Positions 26,186 to 35,882 are shown, counted from the first letter of the stretch. The stretch is DNA of 64,000 nt from Roseimaritima sp048267365 (GCA_048267365.1 JBLWXR010000019.1:1-64000), one strand, 5' to 3'. Notes: a model not told the origin generated them from the sequence alone. Numbers and translations: made by a program.

Positions 26186-26422
26186 CTACTGGCCGGTCAG
26201 CCGATCCAGCCGAGCACACAGGGCGGCGTGAGCATGCTCGAGTTCGGTTAATCGTTCCTTCGTCCGCTGATGGTCGTCAAACAGGTTGTTCACGATTTCG
26301 TCGGTGTCGAACACCATCTCCTGCAGATCTCCGTTCCACTGCATGCTTTCAGCGTGCAAGTTGGTCATCACATCGAACAGCACCTTCATACCGGCTTCAA
26401 AAACAGCTTGATCAGTCTTCAT
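26186..26422 (-). CDS. Small coiled-coil protein
   Basis: A 78-aa minus-strand protein. Three consecutive ATGs exist; the third (26422) is chosen because GAGG lies 7 bp upstream of it. It is helical and acidic (EAGMKVLFDVMTNLHAESMQ, WNGDLQEMVFDTDEIVNN) and ends in a coiled coil (RTKERLTELEHAHAALCARL). No family is recognised. It is the only minus-strand gene in the centre of the island and could be a regulator of the divergent restriction block. Confidence 0.55.
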   Translation of the reverse strand: MKTDQAVFEAGMKVLFDVMTNLHAESMQWNGDLQEMVFDTDEIVNNLFDDHQRTKERLTELEHAHAALCARLDRLTGQ

Positions 26423-26734
26423 CATCATTCCTCGGAAAAAGGGGACATTGCAGGCGGACCGCAGAGGTGCGGTCTCCTCTAAAGAAACCGGAGAGCGGAA
26501 AACTTCCCCCTACCCATAGGTAACCCCCGTAGGGCACTACCCTGTCCCTAGCCACGGATGCCTACGCGCCCGCTACGGCATGCAAACCACCTCGCCATCG
26601 ATTAGAATCCCCACCGACGGGGAGCTCTCTGGTTGGCCGCTGGGGAGCTTGAAACGAGGGCCTGGGGCGTTGGCGCGGAATCTACCTGTGTGGCGACGTC
26701 CGAGGCTCTACCCGGCTTAACAGGTAGAACATCT
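26423..26734. promoter_or_regulatory. Control region between the coiled-coil gene and hsdR
   Basis: A 312-bp divergent intergenic region. GACCGC (26457-26462) and GCGGTC (26469-26474) form a 6-bp hairpin stem with a 6-nt loop. Further right lie CCCATAGG and a CCGACGGGG stretch. Promoters for the minus-strand gene and for hsdR must lie here. An hsdR SD (AGGTAGA) sits at 26722-26728. No gene was seen. Confidence 0.4.
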
Positions 26735-29107
26735 ATGGACGCAATCGAAAAACGCGCGCTCAGCGAGCGCGATATCTGTACCAAATTCATCACGCCGGCA
26801 ATCGAGCGAGCCGGCTGGGACGTGCTGACGCAGGTTCGCGAGGAGGTCAGCTTCACCGATGGCCGGGTTATCGTCCGCGGTCGGTCGACATCGCGAGGGC
26901 CCACGAAACGTGCCGACTACGTGCTCTTCCTGAAACCCGATATCCCGCTGGCCGTCGTCGAGGCCAAAGACAACACCCACGGTGTCGGCGCCGGCATGCA
27001 GCAGGCGCTCGCCTATACCCATGCGGACTGCCTGGACGTACCGTTTGCGATCAGCAGCAACGGCGATGGCTTCCTGATCCATGACCGCACCGGCACCTTT
27101 CCGAAAACCGAATTCGAAATCGGCTTGGATGCCTTCCCATCGCCGGCCGACCTGTGGCAACGATACTGCACATGGCGCGGCATCGGTGCTCCGGCTCAGC
27201 CCATCGTGACCCAAGATTTCTACAACGATGGCTCCGGCAAATCGCCCCGCTACTACCAGATGAACGCCATCAACCGCACGATCGAAGCCATTGCCGGAGG
27301 CCAAGATCGAGTGCTGTTGGTCATGGCGACGGGCACCGGCAAAACCTACACGGCCTTCCAGATCATCTGGCGGCTGTGGAAGTCCGGGGCCAAAAAACGC
27401 ATTCTGTTTCTCGCCGATCGCAACATCCTGGTCGACCAAACCAAAACCAACGACTTCAAGCCGTTCGGCAATGCGATGACCAAGATCCGCAATCGCACGG
27501 CCGACAAGTCCTACGAGATCTTCCTGTCGCTGTACCAAGCCATCACGGGCCCCGAGGAAGAAGACAAGGTCTACAAGCAATTCTCGCCGGACTTCTTCGA
27601 CCTGATCGTGATCGACGAATGCCATCGCGGCAGCGCCAAAGAGGACTCGGCCTGGCGGGAAATTCTCCAGTACTTCGACTCGGCAACGCAGCTGGGGATG
27701 ACTGCAACGCCCAAGGAAACCGAATACGTCTCCAACATCCACTACTTCGGCGACCCGGTTTACACCTATTCGCTCAAGCAAGGCATCGATGACGGCTTCC
27801 TCGCGCCGTACAAGGTCGTGCGCATCGATTTCGACAAGGACCTGCAGGGATTTCGTCCCAGGAAAGGCCAGCGGGATAAGCACGGCCAGGAGATCGAAGA
27901 CCGCATCTACAACCAGCGTGACTTCGACCGCGGCCTGGTGCTCGAGCAACGCACGCAAGCCGTCGCCGAGAAGGTCACCGAATTCCTGCAAGGCACCGAC
28001 CCCTACGACAAAACGATCGTTTTCTGCGAGGACATCGATCACGCCGAGCGTATGCGGCAGGCGCTGGTCAACTGCAACCCCAACTTGGTTTCCATCGACG
28101 ACCGATACATCGTCCGCATCACCGGAGACAACGCAGAAGGCAAAGCCCAGCTGGATTTTTTCATCGATCCCGAATCGCGATACCCGGTGATCGCCACCAC
28201 GTCCAAGCTGATGACCACCGGTGTCGATGCCAAGACTTGCAAGCTGGTGGTCCTCGACCAGCGCATCCAGTCGATGACGGAGTTCAAGCAGATCATCGGC
28301 CGCGGCACTCGCATCGATGAGGACTACGGCAAGCTGTACTTCACGATTATGGATTTCAAGAAAGCCACCGAGCTGTTCGCTGACCCCGACTTCGATGGTG
28401 ATCCGGTGCAAGTCTATGTACCGGGCCCTGACGAGCCCCCAGTGCCCCCCGACGGCGACGATGGCGAGGAAGGCGACGATGGCGACCCGGACGCGGGAGG
28501 CGGCAACCGAGAGCCTACCGGCGGCGGCGAGGGGGGCAGCGGACGCACCAAGTACTACGTACACGACGAATCGGTGATGGTGGTCGCCGAGCGCGTGCAG
28601 TACTACGGCCCCGATGGCAAGCTGATCACCGAATCGCTTCGCGACTACACCAAGAAGCAAGTCCGCTCGGCGTATGCGTCGCTGGCCGACTTCCTGCAAC
28701 GCTGGACGTCGGCGGAAAAGAAACGGGCCCTGGTGGACGAGCTGACCGAGCAGGGAGTATTCTTCGAAGCGCTGGCCGACGACGTGGGCAAGGACCTCGA
28801 TCCTTTTGACTTGGTGTGTCACGTCGCCTTCGACCAGCCACCGCTGACGCGCCGTGAACGCGCCGACAACGTCAAAAAACGCAACTACTTCACCAAATAC
28901 GGTGAGCAGGCCCGCAGGGTCCTGGAAGCGTTGCTGGAGAAGTATGCCAACCAGGGAATCTTCGCGATCGAAAACATGGACGTGCTCAAGGTCGACCCGC
29001 TGGATGAAATCGGTACCCCGATCGAAATCATCAAGTTCTTCGGCGGAAAAGACCAGTATCTCGCCGCTCTGCGAGAGCTGGAGGCGATGCTTTACAACGC
29101 CGCATGA
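26735..29107 (+). CDS. hsdR: Type I restriction enzyme, R (motor/nuclease) subunit
   Basis: A 790-aa protein. ATG 26735 is chosen because the SD AGGTAGA is 6 bp upstream; a 34-residue open extension precedes it. The N-terminal nuclease domain has the PD-(D/E)XK core (DYVLFL ... LAVVEAKDNTHG, residues 61-82). The SF2 motor follows with Walker A MATGTGKT (197-204), DECHRGS as motif II, GMTATP as motif III and QIIGRGTRIDEDYGKL as motif VI. A Gly/Asp-rich linker (DGDDGEEGDDGDPDAGGG) precedes the C-terminal helical domain. Together with HsdM and HsdS it translocates DNA and cuts unmodified molecules. The next gene lies 40 bp downstream. Confidence 0.95.
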   Translation: MDAIEKRALSERDICTKFITPAIERAGWDVLTQVREEVSFTDGRVIVRGRSTSRGPTKRADYVLFLKPDIPLAVVEAKDNTHGVGAGMQQALAYTHADCLDVPFAISSNGDGFLIHDRTGTFPKTEFEIGLDAFPSPADLWQRYCTWRGIGAPAQPIVTQDFYNDGSGKSPRYYQMNAINRTIEAIAGGQDRVLLVMATGTGKTYTAFQIIWRLWKSGAKKRILFLADRNILVDQTKTNDFKPFGNAMTKIRNRTADKSYEIFLSLYQAITGPEEEDKVYKQFSPDFFDLIVIDECHRGSAKEDSAWREILQYFDSATQLGMTATPKETEYVSNIHYFGDPVYTYSLKQGIDDGFLAPYKVVRIDFDKDLQGFRPRKGQRDKHGQEIEDRIYNQRDFDRGLVLEQRTQAVAEKVTEFLQGTDPYDKTIVFCEDIDHAERMRQALVNCNPNLVSIDDRYIVRITGDNAEGKAQLDFFIDPESRYPVIATTSKLMTTGVDAKTCKLVVLDQRIQSMTEFKQIIGRGTRIDEDYGKLYFTIMDFKKATELFADPDFDGDPVQVYVPGPDEPPVPPDGDDGEEGDDGDPDAGGGNREPTGGGEGGSGRTKYYVHDESVMVVAERVQYYGPDGKLITESLRDYTKKQVRSAYASLADFLQRWTSAEKKRALVDELTEQGVFFEALADDVGKDLDPFDLVCHVAFDQPPLTRRERADNVKKRNYFTKYGEQARRVLEALLEKYANQGIFAIENMDVLKVDPLDEIGTPIEIIKFFGGKDQYLAALRELEAMLYNAA

Positions 29108-29147
29108 TTTCCTCCCCTCGGTCCACGCAACGCACAGCAGATTTCAC

Positions 29148-30248
29148 ATGACAGGCAAAATCTTCAACATCCAGGACAATGGCGAACTGGTTGAGATGCG
29201 CGAATCCGGCTTCGTGACCGAGGATGATTTCCAGTTGCTCCTGGAGCGGTATCCCGATCTGTTGGCAGGCGACCAGATCCGCAGCGACGAGCCACGCCGC
29301 TGGTTGCTTGTGAAGCGAGAAATGGGCGTCGCCGGGGATTCGGCCGGTAGCGACCGTTGGTCGCTCGATCACCTGTTCATTGACCAAGATGGCATCCCCA
29401 CCTTGGTGGAGGTCAAACGCAGCACCGACACGCGACTTCGCCGCGAAGTGGTGGGCCAAGTCTTGGATTACGCGGCCAACGCGGTGGTCTACTGGTCGCT
29501 GGAGAAGATCCGCAGCGAATTCGAGCAGCAGTGCGAGCGAGACCAGATCGATGCCGACGAACGGCTGACCGACTTCCTGGCGGATAGCACAGACCTCGAC
29601 GATTTCTGGCAGCAGGTCAAAACCAACTTGCAGGCGGGGCGAGTGCGGCTTCTGTTTGTCGCCGACGTGATCCCGGCCGAGCTGCGGCGGATCGTGGAGT
29701 TTCTCAATTCGCAGATGGACCCCGCCGAAGTGCTCGCGGTGGAGGTGCGTCATTACGTCGGCCAGGGAATCAAGACACTTGTGCCGCGAGTGATCGGGCA
29801 AACCGTTGAAGCTGAAGCCAAGAAACAAGGTAGCAGCTCACCTAAGGCCAAGGCATTAACGGAGAGCGAACTAGAGGCAATCGCGGACAGCAATGGTACG
29901 GGGGACTTGTATCGAAACTTCATCGCGAAATTCACGCCGTTCTTTGAAGCCCACCGCACCAACGTCAGCACCTACAACTTGATGGGCAAGGCGACCAACG
30001 GCCGCCTGTTGGTCATGCTGTCGGTGTACCTAAACGAGAGCAGCAACGAAAAGGGTCTGAGCATTGGGTATCACTTCGACAGCCTTGCGAAGTATCTCCC
30101 TCTGTCACGCACTGATATTCGAAATTCTCTGACGAACCTACGCGGCTCGGGAGAGGGATTTGCAAAATCGAATATTCGGTCGCTTGATGAATTGAAGCAA
30201 TTCCACGAACTCTTATCCAACCGAAAACCAACGCAATCTCAAAGCTAA
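29148..30248 (+). CDS. Nuclease-fold (PD-(D/E)XK) protein embedded in the restriction operon
   Basis: A 366-aa protein starting at ATG 29148; a longer frame upstream runs inside hsdR and is rejected. The N-terminal domain carries the endonuclease signature LDHLFIDQDGIPTLVEVKRS, with Asp74 and Glu88-x-Lys90, followed by a helix pair. It resembles the DUF91/NucS-like and restriction-endonuclease-like superfamily. The C-terminal 150 residues (SGTGDLYRNFIAKFTPFFEA, LMGKATNGRLLVMLSVYLNE) form a separate helical domain I do not recognise. It lies between hsdR and hsdM, 12 bp before hsdM. Nuclease activity is inference from the motif. Confidence 0.7.
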   Translation: MTGKIFNIQDNGELVEMRESGFVTEDDFQLLLERYPDLLAGDQIRSDEPRRWLLVKREMGVAGDSAGSDRWSLDHLFIDQDGIPTLVEVKRSTDTRLRREVVGQVLDYAANAVVYWSLEKIRSEFEQQCERDQIDADERLTDFLADSTDLDDFWQQVKTNLQAGRVRLLFVADVIPAELRRIVEFLNSQMDPAEVLAVEVRHYVGQGIKTLVPRVIGQTVEAEAKKQGSSSPKAKALTESELEAIADSNGTGDLYRNFIAKFTPFFEAHRTNVSTYNLMGKATNGRLLVMLSVYLNESSNEKGLSIGYHFDSLAKYLPLSRTDIRNSLTNLRGSGEGFAKSNIRSLDELKQFHELLSNRKPTQSQS

Positions 30249-30260
30249 CGCCGGAAATCA

Positions 30261-31742
30261 ATGTCGCTAAGCTCAACCGTTAAATCGATCCAGGACATCA
30301 TGCGCAAGGACGCGGGCACCTACGGGGACGCCCAGCGGATCGAGCAGCTGGCCTGGATGTTTTTCCTGAAAATCCTCGACGACCGCGAGACCGAAGAGGA
30401 ATTGCTCGACGACGACTTCAAGTCGCCGCTGCCGGAAAAGCTGCGGTGGCGCAACTGGGCGGCCGACGACGAGGGCATCACCGGCGACGCCCTGCTGGAC
30501 TTCGTGGACAACAAGCTGTTGCGGTCGCTGAAGACGCTCTCGGTGGCCGGCAACCCGCGAGCGGCAGTGGTACGCACGGCATTCGACGATGCCAACAATT
30601 ACATGAAGAACGGCACCTTGATGCGGCAGGTGATCAACAAGGTCAACGAGGTCGACTTCAACAACAGCAAAGACCGCCACCTGTTCGGCGATGTGTACGA
30701 GCAGATTTTGAAGGACCTGCAGTCGGCCGGCAACGCTGGCGAGTTCTACACACCGCGAGCCGTGACGCAGTTCATGGTCCAGATGGCCAACCCGCAGTTG
30801 GGCGAAAAGGTGCTGGACCCCGCCTGCGGTACGGGCGGTTTCCTGACCGCGGCCATCGAGCACATCCGCGAACACGAAGTCAAAAAACCGTCGCAGGAAA
30901 ACAAGCTGCAGGCGTCGATTTTCGGCGTCGAGAAGAAGCACCTGCCGCACATCCTGTGCACGACCAATATGCTGCTGCACGGCATCGAGGTCCCCTCGCA
31001 GATCCGCCACGACAACACGCTCGCTCGACCTCTGCGGGACTACAGCCCCAAGGATCGCGTCGACGTGATCGTCACCAACCCGCCGTTTGGCGGCATGGAA
31101 GAAGACGGCATCGAGTCGAATTTCCCCAAGACCTTTCAGACCCGCGAAACGGCCGACCTGTTCTTGGTGCTGATCATGCACGTGCTGAAGGACGGTGGCC
31201 GCGGGGCCATCGTCCTACCCGACGGCACGCTGTTCGGCGAAGGAGTCAAAACGCGGATCAAAGAAAAACTGCTCAGCGAATGCAACCTGCACACCATCGT
31301 TCGACTGCCCAACGGCGTGTTCAACCCCTACACCGGCATCAAGACCAACCTGCTGTTCTTCAGCAAGGGATCGCCGACAAAAGACGTCTGGTTTTACGAG
31401 CACCCCTACCCGCCGGGTGCGAAGAGCTACAACAAAACCAAGCCGATCCGCATCGAGGAATTTGAGGCGGAGAAGAAATGGTGGGGCAAGCCTGACGCCC
31501 GTGGCGGCTTCAAGGGCCGCAAAGAAGGCGAGCAGGCCTGGAAGGTGTCCGCGAAAGACATCGCGGCGAACGGCTACAACCTGGACATCAAGAACCCGCA
31601 CGACGCCGATACCGGCCCCGGCGACCCCGACGAGTTGCTGGCTGAACTGGAATCGATCCGCACCGCCAGCCGCCAGACGCTCGACCAGCTCAAGAGTGAA
31701 CTCGCCACCGCGCTCAGCTCAAGCGGAGGCAAGTCAGAATGA
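30261..31742 (+). CDS. hsdM: Type I restriction system, M (N6-adenine methyltransferase) subunit
   Basis: A 493-aa protein. The N-terminal helical domain (AWMFFLKILDDRETEEELLD) is typical of HsdM. The SAM motif is DPACGTGGF (186-194) and the catalytic motif is NPPFGG near residue 275. A C-terminal region ends near IRTASRQTLDQLKSELATAL. HsdM methylates adenine in the target and, with HsdS, protects host DNA. It overlaps hsdS by ATGA at 31739-31742. Complete and intact. Confidence 0.96.
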   Translation: MSLSSTVKSIQDIMRKDAGTYGDAQRIEQLAWMFFLKILDDRETEEELLDDDFKSPLPEKLRWRNWAADDEGITGDALLDFVDNKLLRSLKTLSVAGNPRAAVVRTAFDDANNYMKNGTLMRQVINKVNEVDFNNSKDRHLFGDVYEQILKDLQSAGNAGEFYTPRAVTQFMVQMANPQLGEKVLDPACGTGGFLTAAIEHIREHEVKKPSQENKLQASIFGVEKKHLPHILCTTNMLLHGIEVPSQIRHDNTLARPLRDYSPKDRVDVIVTNPPFGGMEEDGIESNFPKTFQTRETADLFLVLIMHVLKDGGRGAIVLPDGTLFGEGVKTRIKEKLLSECNLHTIVRLPNGVFNPYTGIKTNLLFFSKGSPTKDVWFYEHPYPPGAKSYNKTKPIRIEEFEAEKKWWGKPDARGGFKGRKEGEQAWKVSAKDIAANGYNLDIKNPHDADTGPGDPDELLAELESIRTASRQTLDQLKSELATALSSSGGKSE

Positions 31743-33595
31743 GCATCGCTCCCGAATCCGCCGCGGCCCACGCGTCCGAGTCCGTGCCGACAGAGCCACC
31801 ACCGTGGGAGTCGCAGCAGTGGCAGGAGGCGGTCAACCAGAATCCCAGCCTACGGCCCTTCTTCGACAACCTTGAGGCGTTTATGGAGTTGCCGGAGGGT
31901 GTCGAAAAGCTGCGCAAACTTTTTCTCGATCTGGCGGTACACGGAAAGTTAGTATCGCAATATCCATCCGACGGCGATGGAAGTTCGCTTCTCACCGAGG
32001 TCGCTGAAGATCGGATCGAATACTTTAAATCGCGAGGGCTAAAGAAAGGCGGGTTGCTCAAGCAACCAAGCCCCGATGAGTTTCAGGTCCCGGCGAACTG
32101 GGCACTAGCGCATCTCAACGATCTCGCCTACCAGATCCATTACGGCTATACCGCCTCCGCCGACCCAAATCTGCGGGACGTGAGAATGCTTCGGATCACC
32201 GACATCCAAGATAATTTGGTGAACTGGGAAACCGTACCCGGATGTGAAATCGAAGAAGCCAAAGTCGCACAGTACGAACTCGCCGACAATGATTTGCTGA
32301 TCGCCCGAACAGGTGGAACGATCGGCAAGACGTACCTAATTCAAAACGTTTCTGTGCGGTCCGTCTTCGCGTCGTACCTAATTCGTGTCATCCCAAGCCG
32401 ACTTGTCTGCGCCGAATATCTCAAACGGTTCTTGGAATGCCCGTTTTACTGGAGACAATTGCTTGCGAAATCTGCTGGTACTGGCCAACCCAACGTAAAC
32501 GCAACTTCGCTGAAGTCTCTTATAGTTCCTCTTCCTCCTCTAGCCGAACAGCGGCGGATCGTGGCGAAGGTGGAGAGTCTGATGTCGTTGTGCGATACGT
32601 TGGAATCGTATCGGCGGGAGCGAGAGAGCGTGCGAGAGCGAGCCAGCCGCAGCGTGCTGGCGAGCCTGACCTCTGCTTCCGCCCAGCCGCCGGCCAAGCA
32701 GAAGACGTCAAGCCGCGTGCCACGCACAGAAACGCTCGCCAGCGCGTGGCAGCGTCTGAGCGATCACTTCGAGGTCCTGCTCGACCAGCCCGAAGACGTC
32801 CCCCACCTCCGCCAAGCCATCCTCCAGCTAGCCGTCCAAGGCAAACTCGTCCCCCAAGACCCAGCGGACGAACCGGCGGATGCTTTGATGGAAAAAACGC
32901 TCAGCGGCCGGGATGACGTTGTCAAACAGCATCGGCTTCGAAGCACAAGCGATTTTTGCCCGATCGTTACTGACGATTATCCTTATGAGCTTCCAGGGGG
33001 CTGGCGTTGGTGTCGGTTCGGGGAGTTCGGTGCATTTATGGGTGGTGGCACTCCGTCAAAAGGAGTCACCGCCTACTGGTCTGGCGACATTCCGTGGGTC
33101 ACTCCTAAAGATATGAAGCGACCGTTCATGGAAGACGCAATTGATCACGTCTCACGGGCAGGAATCGACAACTCGTCCGCGAAGCTTATTCCTGCTGAGT
33201 CATTATTGATGGTAGTTCGAGGGATGATCCTGATCCATTCGTTTCCTGTCGCGATCACGAAGCGTGAGTTAACCATCAACCAAGATATGAAGGCTCTAGT
33301 GCTGGGAGACGTACGACTCGCCCGATACCTGTTGTTGATGGGGCAAGCGTCGCGCGATCGAATGCTAGAACTGGTTCAACGCTCCTCGCATGGAACTTGC
33401 CGGTTGGCAACCGAAGACGTGGAATCCTTTGTAGTCGGGCTCCCCCCACTGTCCGAGCAAAAGCGGATTGTGTCGAAAGTATCGACCCTGCTGGCGCAGT
33501 GCGACGAGTTGGCAGCGCGGTTGCGTTCCCGCCAATCCACCACCGACGCGTTGCTCACCGCCCTGATCCACCAGATCCTCGAGGGCACGCCGTGA
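31739..33595 (+). CDS. hsdS: Type I restriction system, S (specificity) subunit
   Basis: A 618-aa protein with two half-repeats. Each has a conserved helical spacer: LRKLFLDLAVHGKLVSQYP in the first and LRQAILQLAVQGKLVPQDP in the second. Each spacer is followed by a target-recognition domain, one from PANWALAHLNDLAYQI and one from GGWRWCRFGEFGAFMGGG. Coiled-coil dimer arms end in PLPPLAEQRRIVAKVESLMS and GLPPLSEQKRIVSKVSTLLA. Two different recognition domains imply a bipartite target such as N6-N6 with a spacer. The target is not readable from sequence. It overlaps hsdM by ATGA and the next gene by GTGA. Confidence 0.95.
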   Translation: MSIAPESAAAHASESVPTEPPPWESQQWQEAVNQNPSLRPFFDNLEAFMELPEGVEKLRKLFLDLAVHGKLVSQYPSDGDGSSLLTEVAEDRIEYFKSRGLKKGGLLKQPSPDEFQVPANWALAHLNDLAYQIHYGYTASADPNLRDVRMLRITDIQDNLVNWETVPGCEIEEAKVAQYELADNDLLIARTGGTIGKTYLIQNVSVRSVFASYLIRVIPSRLVCAEYLKRFLECPFYWRQLLAKSAGTGQPNVNATSLKSLIVPLPPLAEQRRIVAKVESLMSLCDTLESYRRERESVRERASRSVLASLTSASAQPPAKQKTSSRVPRTETLASAWQRLSDHFEVLLDQPEDVPHLRQAILQLAVQGKLVPQDPADEPADALMEKTLSGRDDVVKQHRLRSTSDFCPIVTDDYPYELPGGWRWCRFGEFGAFMGGGTPSKGVTAYWSGDIPWVTPKDMKRPFMEDAIDHVSRAGIDNSSAKLIPAESLLMVVRGMILIHSFPVAITKRELTINQDMKALVLGDVRLARYLLLMGQASRDRMLELVQRSSHGTCRLATEDVESFVVGLPPLSEQKRIVSKVSTLLAQCDELAARLRSRQSTTDALLTALIHQILEGTP

Positions 33596-34017
33596 CCGCC
33601 AAACGCAACAAGCAGGTCACCGGCAACGTCGGCATGTACTTCGTCTGCTACCACCTCTCCAGGCTCGGTCTCAACGTCCTCCCGACGTCCCGCAACGCAA
33701 AGGGAGCTGACATCATCGCATACACCGAGAACCAGAAGCACTTCTACACCATCCAGGTCAAAGCAATGACCAAGCTCGCCAACATCAAACTCGGCAGCTC
33801 GCTGGACAGCATCGAGTGCGATTGGTGGATCGTGGTTGTCGACGTCTACCAGGATCCCATCGCCTACGTTGTAACCAAGCAGGAAGTCATCGCCTCCGCC
33901 CGGCCCTACACCGATGGCCACTGGGCCCAAGGCAAAACCCTGGCAACCCCGAAAGCCCTCAATGCGTGGGGACGGATTCTCGAAGGCACTTCAAGTTGCG
34001 CCAACACCATTTCGTAA
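33592..34017 (+). CDS. Second nuclease-fold protein coupled to hsdS
   Basis: A 141-aa protein with a GTG start in a GTGA overlap with hsdS. It matches the small restriction-endonuclease-like proteins with a Q-x-K variant active site: NAKGADIIAYTENQKHFYTI then QVKAMTK, with Asp40 and Gln55-x-Lys57. Many of these are stand-alone nucleases or regulators linked to type I systems. The tight coupling says it is expressed with HsdS. Catalysis is inference. Confidence 0.65.
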   Translation: MTAKRNKQVTGNVGMYFVCYHLSRLGLNVLPTSRNAKGADIIAYTENQKHFYTIQVKAMTKLANIKLGSSLDSIECDWWIVVVDVYQDPIAYVVTKQEVIASARPYTDGHWAQGKTLATPKALNAWGRILEGTSSCANTIS

Positions 34018-34054
34018 ATAGCCTGTACGCAAAAGAACATGGAGATATTGGTTG

Positions 34055-34879
34055 ATGAGCGAAGCCGAATCTGGGCGGCCGACTTTTCGCCACTACTTCG
34101 TGGATGAAGCCGGCGACCCGACGCTATTCAAGAAGCGTGGCAAGCCGATCGTTGGCAGCGAGGGATGCTCAAAGTTCTTCATGCTGGGGGTCGCTGATGT
34201 TGCTGACCCTCGGGCAGTAGCGAGCGAATTCACAGAGCTTCGGGAACGGCTGCTTGCGGATCCATACTTCGAGGGTGTCCCATCCTTCGATCCGACACGG
34301 CGTAAGACCGCCATCATGTTCCACGCGAAAGACGATCTTCCCGAGGTGCGGCGTGAAGTCTTCAACATTTTGCTCAAGCACGAAATCCGATTTTTCGTCG
34401 TCGTCCGCGACAAGCGGGTGATTCTGGACAAGGTCATTGAGCATCAAAAGGTGAAGCCGAACTACCGGTACCATCCCCATCAACTTTACGACAAGTGCGT
34501 TACCAGGCTGTTCCGGGATCGACTCCACAAAGACGATGGCTATCAGATTTACTTTGCACGCCGAGGTAGCTCGGATCGCACCGAGGCGTTGCAGCAGGCG
34601 CTCGATGCAGCTCGACATGAGTTCCGGCGAAAGTGGGGAATAGCCGCGTCGGCGCCCATCGAAATCAGCGCTGGAAATCCAACCGATGTCGTCTGCCTTC
34701 AGGTTGTCGATTACTACCTTTGGGCGGTGCAGCGACTATACGAGAGAGACGAGGACCGATTTGTGCGACTCGTCTGGAACCAAGCCGGACTGATTTACGA
34801 CGTGGATGACACTCGAGAGAAGCCCTACGGCACGTTTTACACGCGAGACAAACCACTCACGTTAGATTCGCGCGCATAA
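34055..34879 (+). CDS. DUF3800 domain protein
   Basis: A 274-aa protein starting at ATG 34055 with GGAG upstream. It has the DUF3800 N-terminal signature HYFVDEAGDP, in which the paired acidic residues suggest an RNase-H-like metal site, and later acidic positions (NPTDVVCLQVVDYYLWAVQR). The family is found near restriction, toxin-antitoxin and other defence genes; its chemistry is unproven. It follows the hsdS-linked nuclease by 37 bp and is the last gene of the restriction block. Confidence 0.82.
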   Translation: MSEAESGRPTFRHYFVDEAGDPTLFKKRGKPIVGSEGCSKFFMLGVADVADPRAVASEFTELRERLLADPYFEGVPSFDPTRRKTAIMFHAKDDLPEVRREVFNILLKHEIRFFVVVRDKRVILDKVIEHQKVKPNYRYHPHQLYDKCVTRLFRDRLHKDDGYQIYFARRGSSDRTEALQQALDAARHEFRRKWGIAASAPIEISAGNPTDVVCLQVVDYYLWAVQRLYERDEDRFVRLVWNQAGLIYDVDDTREKPYGTFYTRDKPLTLDSRA

Positions 34880-35242
34880 AAAAAGCCGGCAGATATAGGG
34901 ACCTCCCGAAGGTGTCCACACGGCATGGAGCCGAATTTTGTCTGCCAGCCCGAGTGAACTATATGGTCGGATTGTGGAAATTGCAAGCTTGCCCTCACGC
35001 CCTGCCCCCCATTCAGAGCGGTCAGCCCAACACCTCCCCCTCCGCCTTCAACCGCCGAACAGCCCCAATGATGACCGTCGACGATTTCATGCGGGAACAG
35101 ATCCGAGCTGACCCCACGCCCGAAGCAATTTTGATCAAGGCTTGGGAAATCGAGTGGGACGGCTCCCGCATCCTATCGGCGATTTTCGTGGCTGCCGTTT
35201 CGTTTCCGCCGGCCGGTTTACCGGCACCATTGGCGGCGTGAC
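34880..35242. other. Gap after the restriction block, small ORFs only
   Basis: Right after DUF3800, AAAAAAAGCCGGCAGA and TCTGCCAGC about 60 bp later could pair as an imperfect hairpin and may end the operon. A 56-codon frame from ATG 35071 (MTVDDFMREQIRADPTPEA ...) is possible but has no SD. No copy of the tRNA-Arg 3' end was found here. Confidence 0.35.
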
Positions 35243-35437
35243 GTGCTTCGACTCCGTTTCGATGGCGAGCCCAACGATCGCCGCCGCGGCCGCACAGTCA
35301 GGCCCAGCGACCTGTACGGCCCGTTTACCGTCGAACTGTTCGATACGGCGGGAAGCAAAGTCGGAACGATCGGCGTCGGCACCGTGGCCGACGTCGCCGC
35401 ACACCCCAACGGCGTTCCCTCGCTGGTCGCTGGCTGA
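35243..35437 (+). CDS. Possible small protein (64 aa)
   Basis: A 64-codon frame with GTG at 35243, just after a TGA stop in another frame. LRLRFDGEPNDRRRGRTV, SDLYGPFTVELFDTAGS and KVGTIGVGTVADVA look protein-like and beta-rich. No SD is visible and no family recognised. It lies 77 bp before the HTH gene. It may be coding; confidence is low. Confidence 0.3.
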   Translation: MLRLRFDGEPNDRRRGRTVRPSDLYGPFTVELFDTAGSKVGTIGVGTVADVAAHPNGVPSLVAG

Positions 35438-35513
35438 GCCACCAAACACACCATCCCCACCCGAGCCGGTAGCCAAGCGCTGCCGGCTCTCCTCACTTCG
35501 GGACAATAACCCC

Positions 35514-35756
35514 ATGGGCAAGAAGAAAGCCAAGAGCGGTCCGACAGTCGTAACCGAGTCGACCGATTTGCACGAAGTTTTCCGCGCGGTAATCGACCAA
35601 TCAGGCATGACGCGAGCCGAGATCGCGCAGATCCTAGGCATCGCCGAATCGTCGCTCAGCCGCCCCTACAACGGCCACCGCGGCGTTTCCTGGGACCTGC
35701 TGCAGTCCGTGGCTAAGGCTACAGGAATGCGTGTAGTGGCCACAGCGGAGCGTTAA
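35514..35756 (+). CDS. HTH (XRE-type) DNA-binding protein
   Basis: An 80-aa protein with a helix-turn-helix at residues 30-65: QSGMTRAEIAQILGIAESSL then SRPYNGHRGVSWDLLQSVAK. The N-terminus is basic (MGKKKAKSGPTVV). Its size and fold fit an antitoxin or an island regulator. ATG 35514 follows a weak SD (GGGA). The frame is open upstream without protein character and that part is rejected. No toxin partner is recognisable next to it. Confidence 0.72.
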   Translation: MGKKKAKSGPTVVTESTDLHEVFRAVIDQSGMTRAEIAQILGIAESSLSRPYNGHRGVSWDLLQSVAKATGMRVVATAER

Positions 35757-35882
35757 TCGCGGCTTTGCTGGCCCGCCACACAACACCTCCCTCCAGGCTT
35801 TGCTGAGCTTCCGCCTGTGCCACGGGGGCAACACGTCGATGGCACCGCATCGGTCGCAGCGATCACTTCTATCGAAAATTCC

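Noticed and set aside
26717..28822. 701-codon minus-strand frame opposite hsdR
   Set aside because: It lies wholly antisense to hsdR, whose motor and nuclease motifs are unmistakable; the reading is a mirror of hsdR codon bias.
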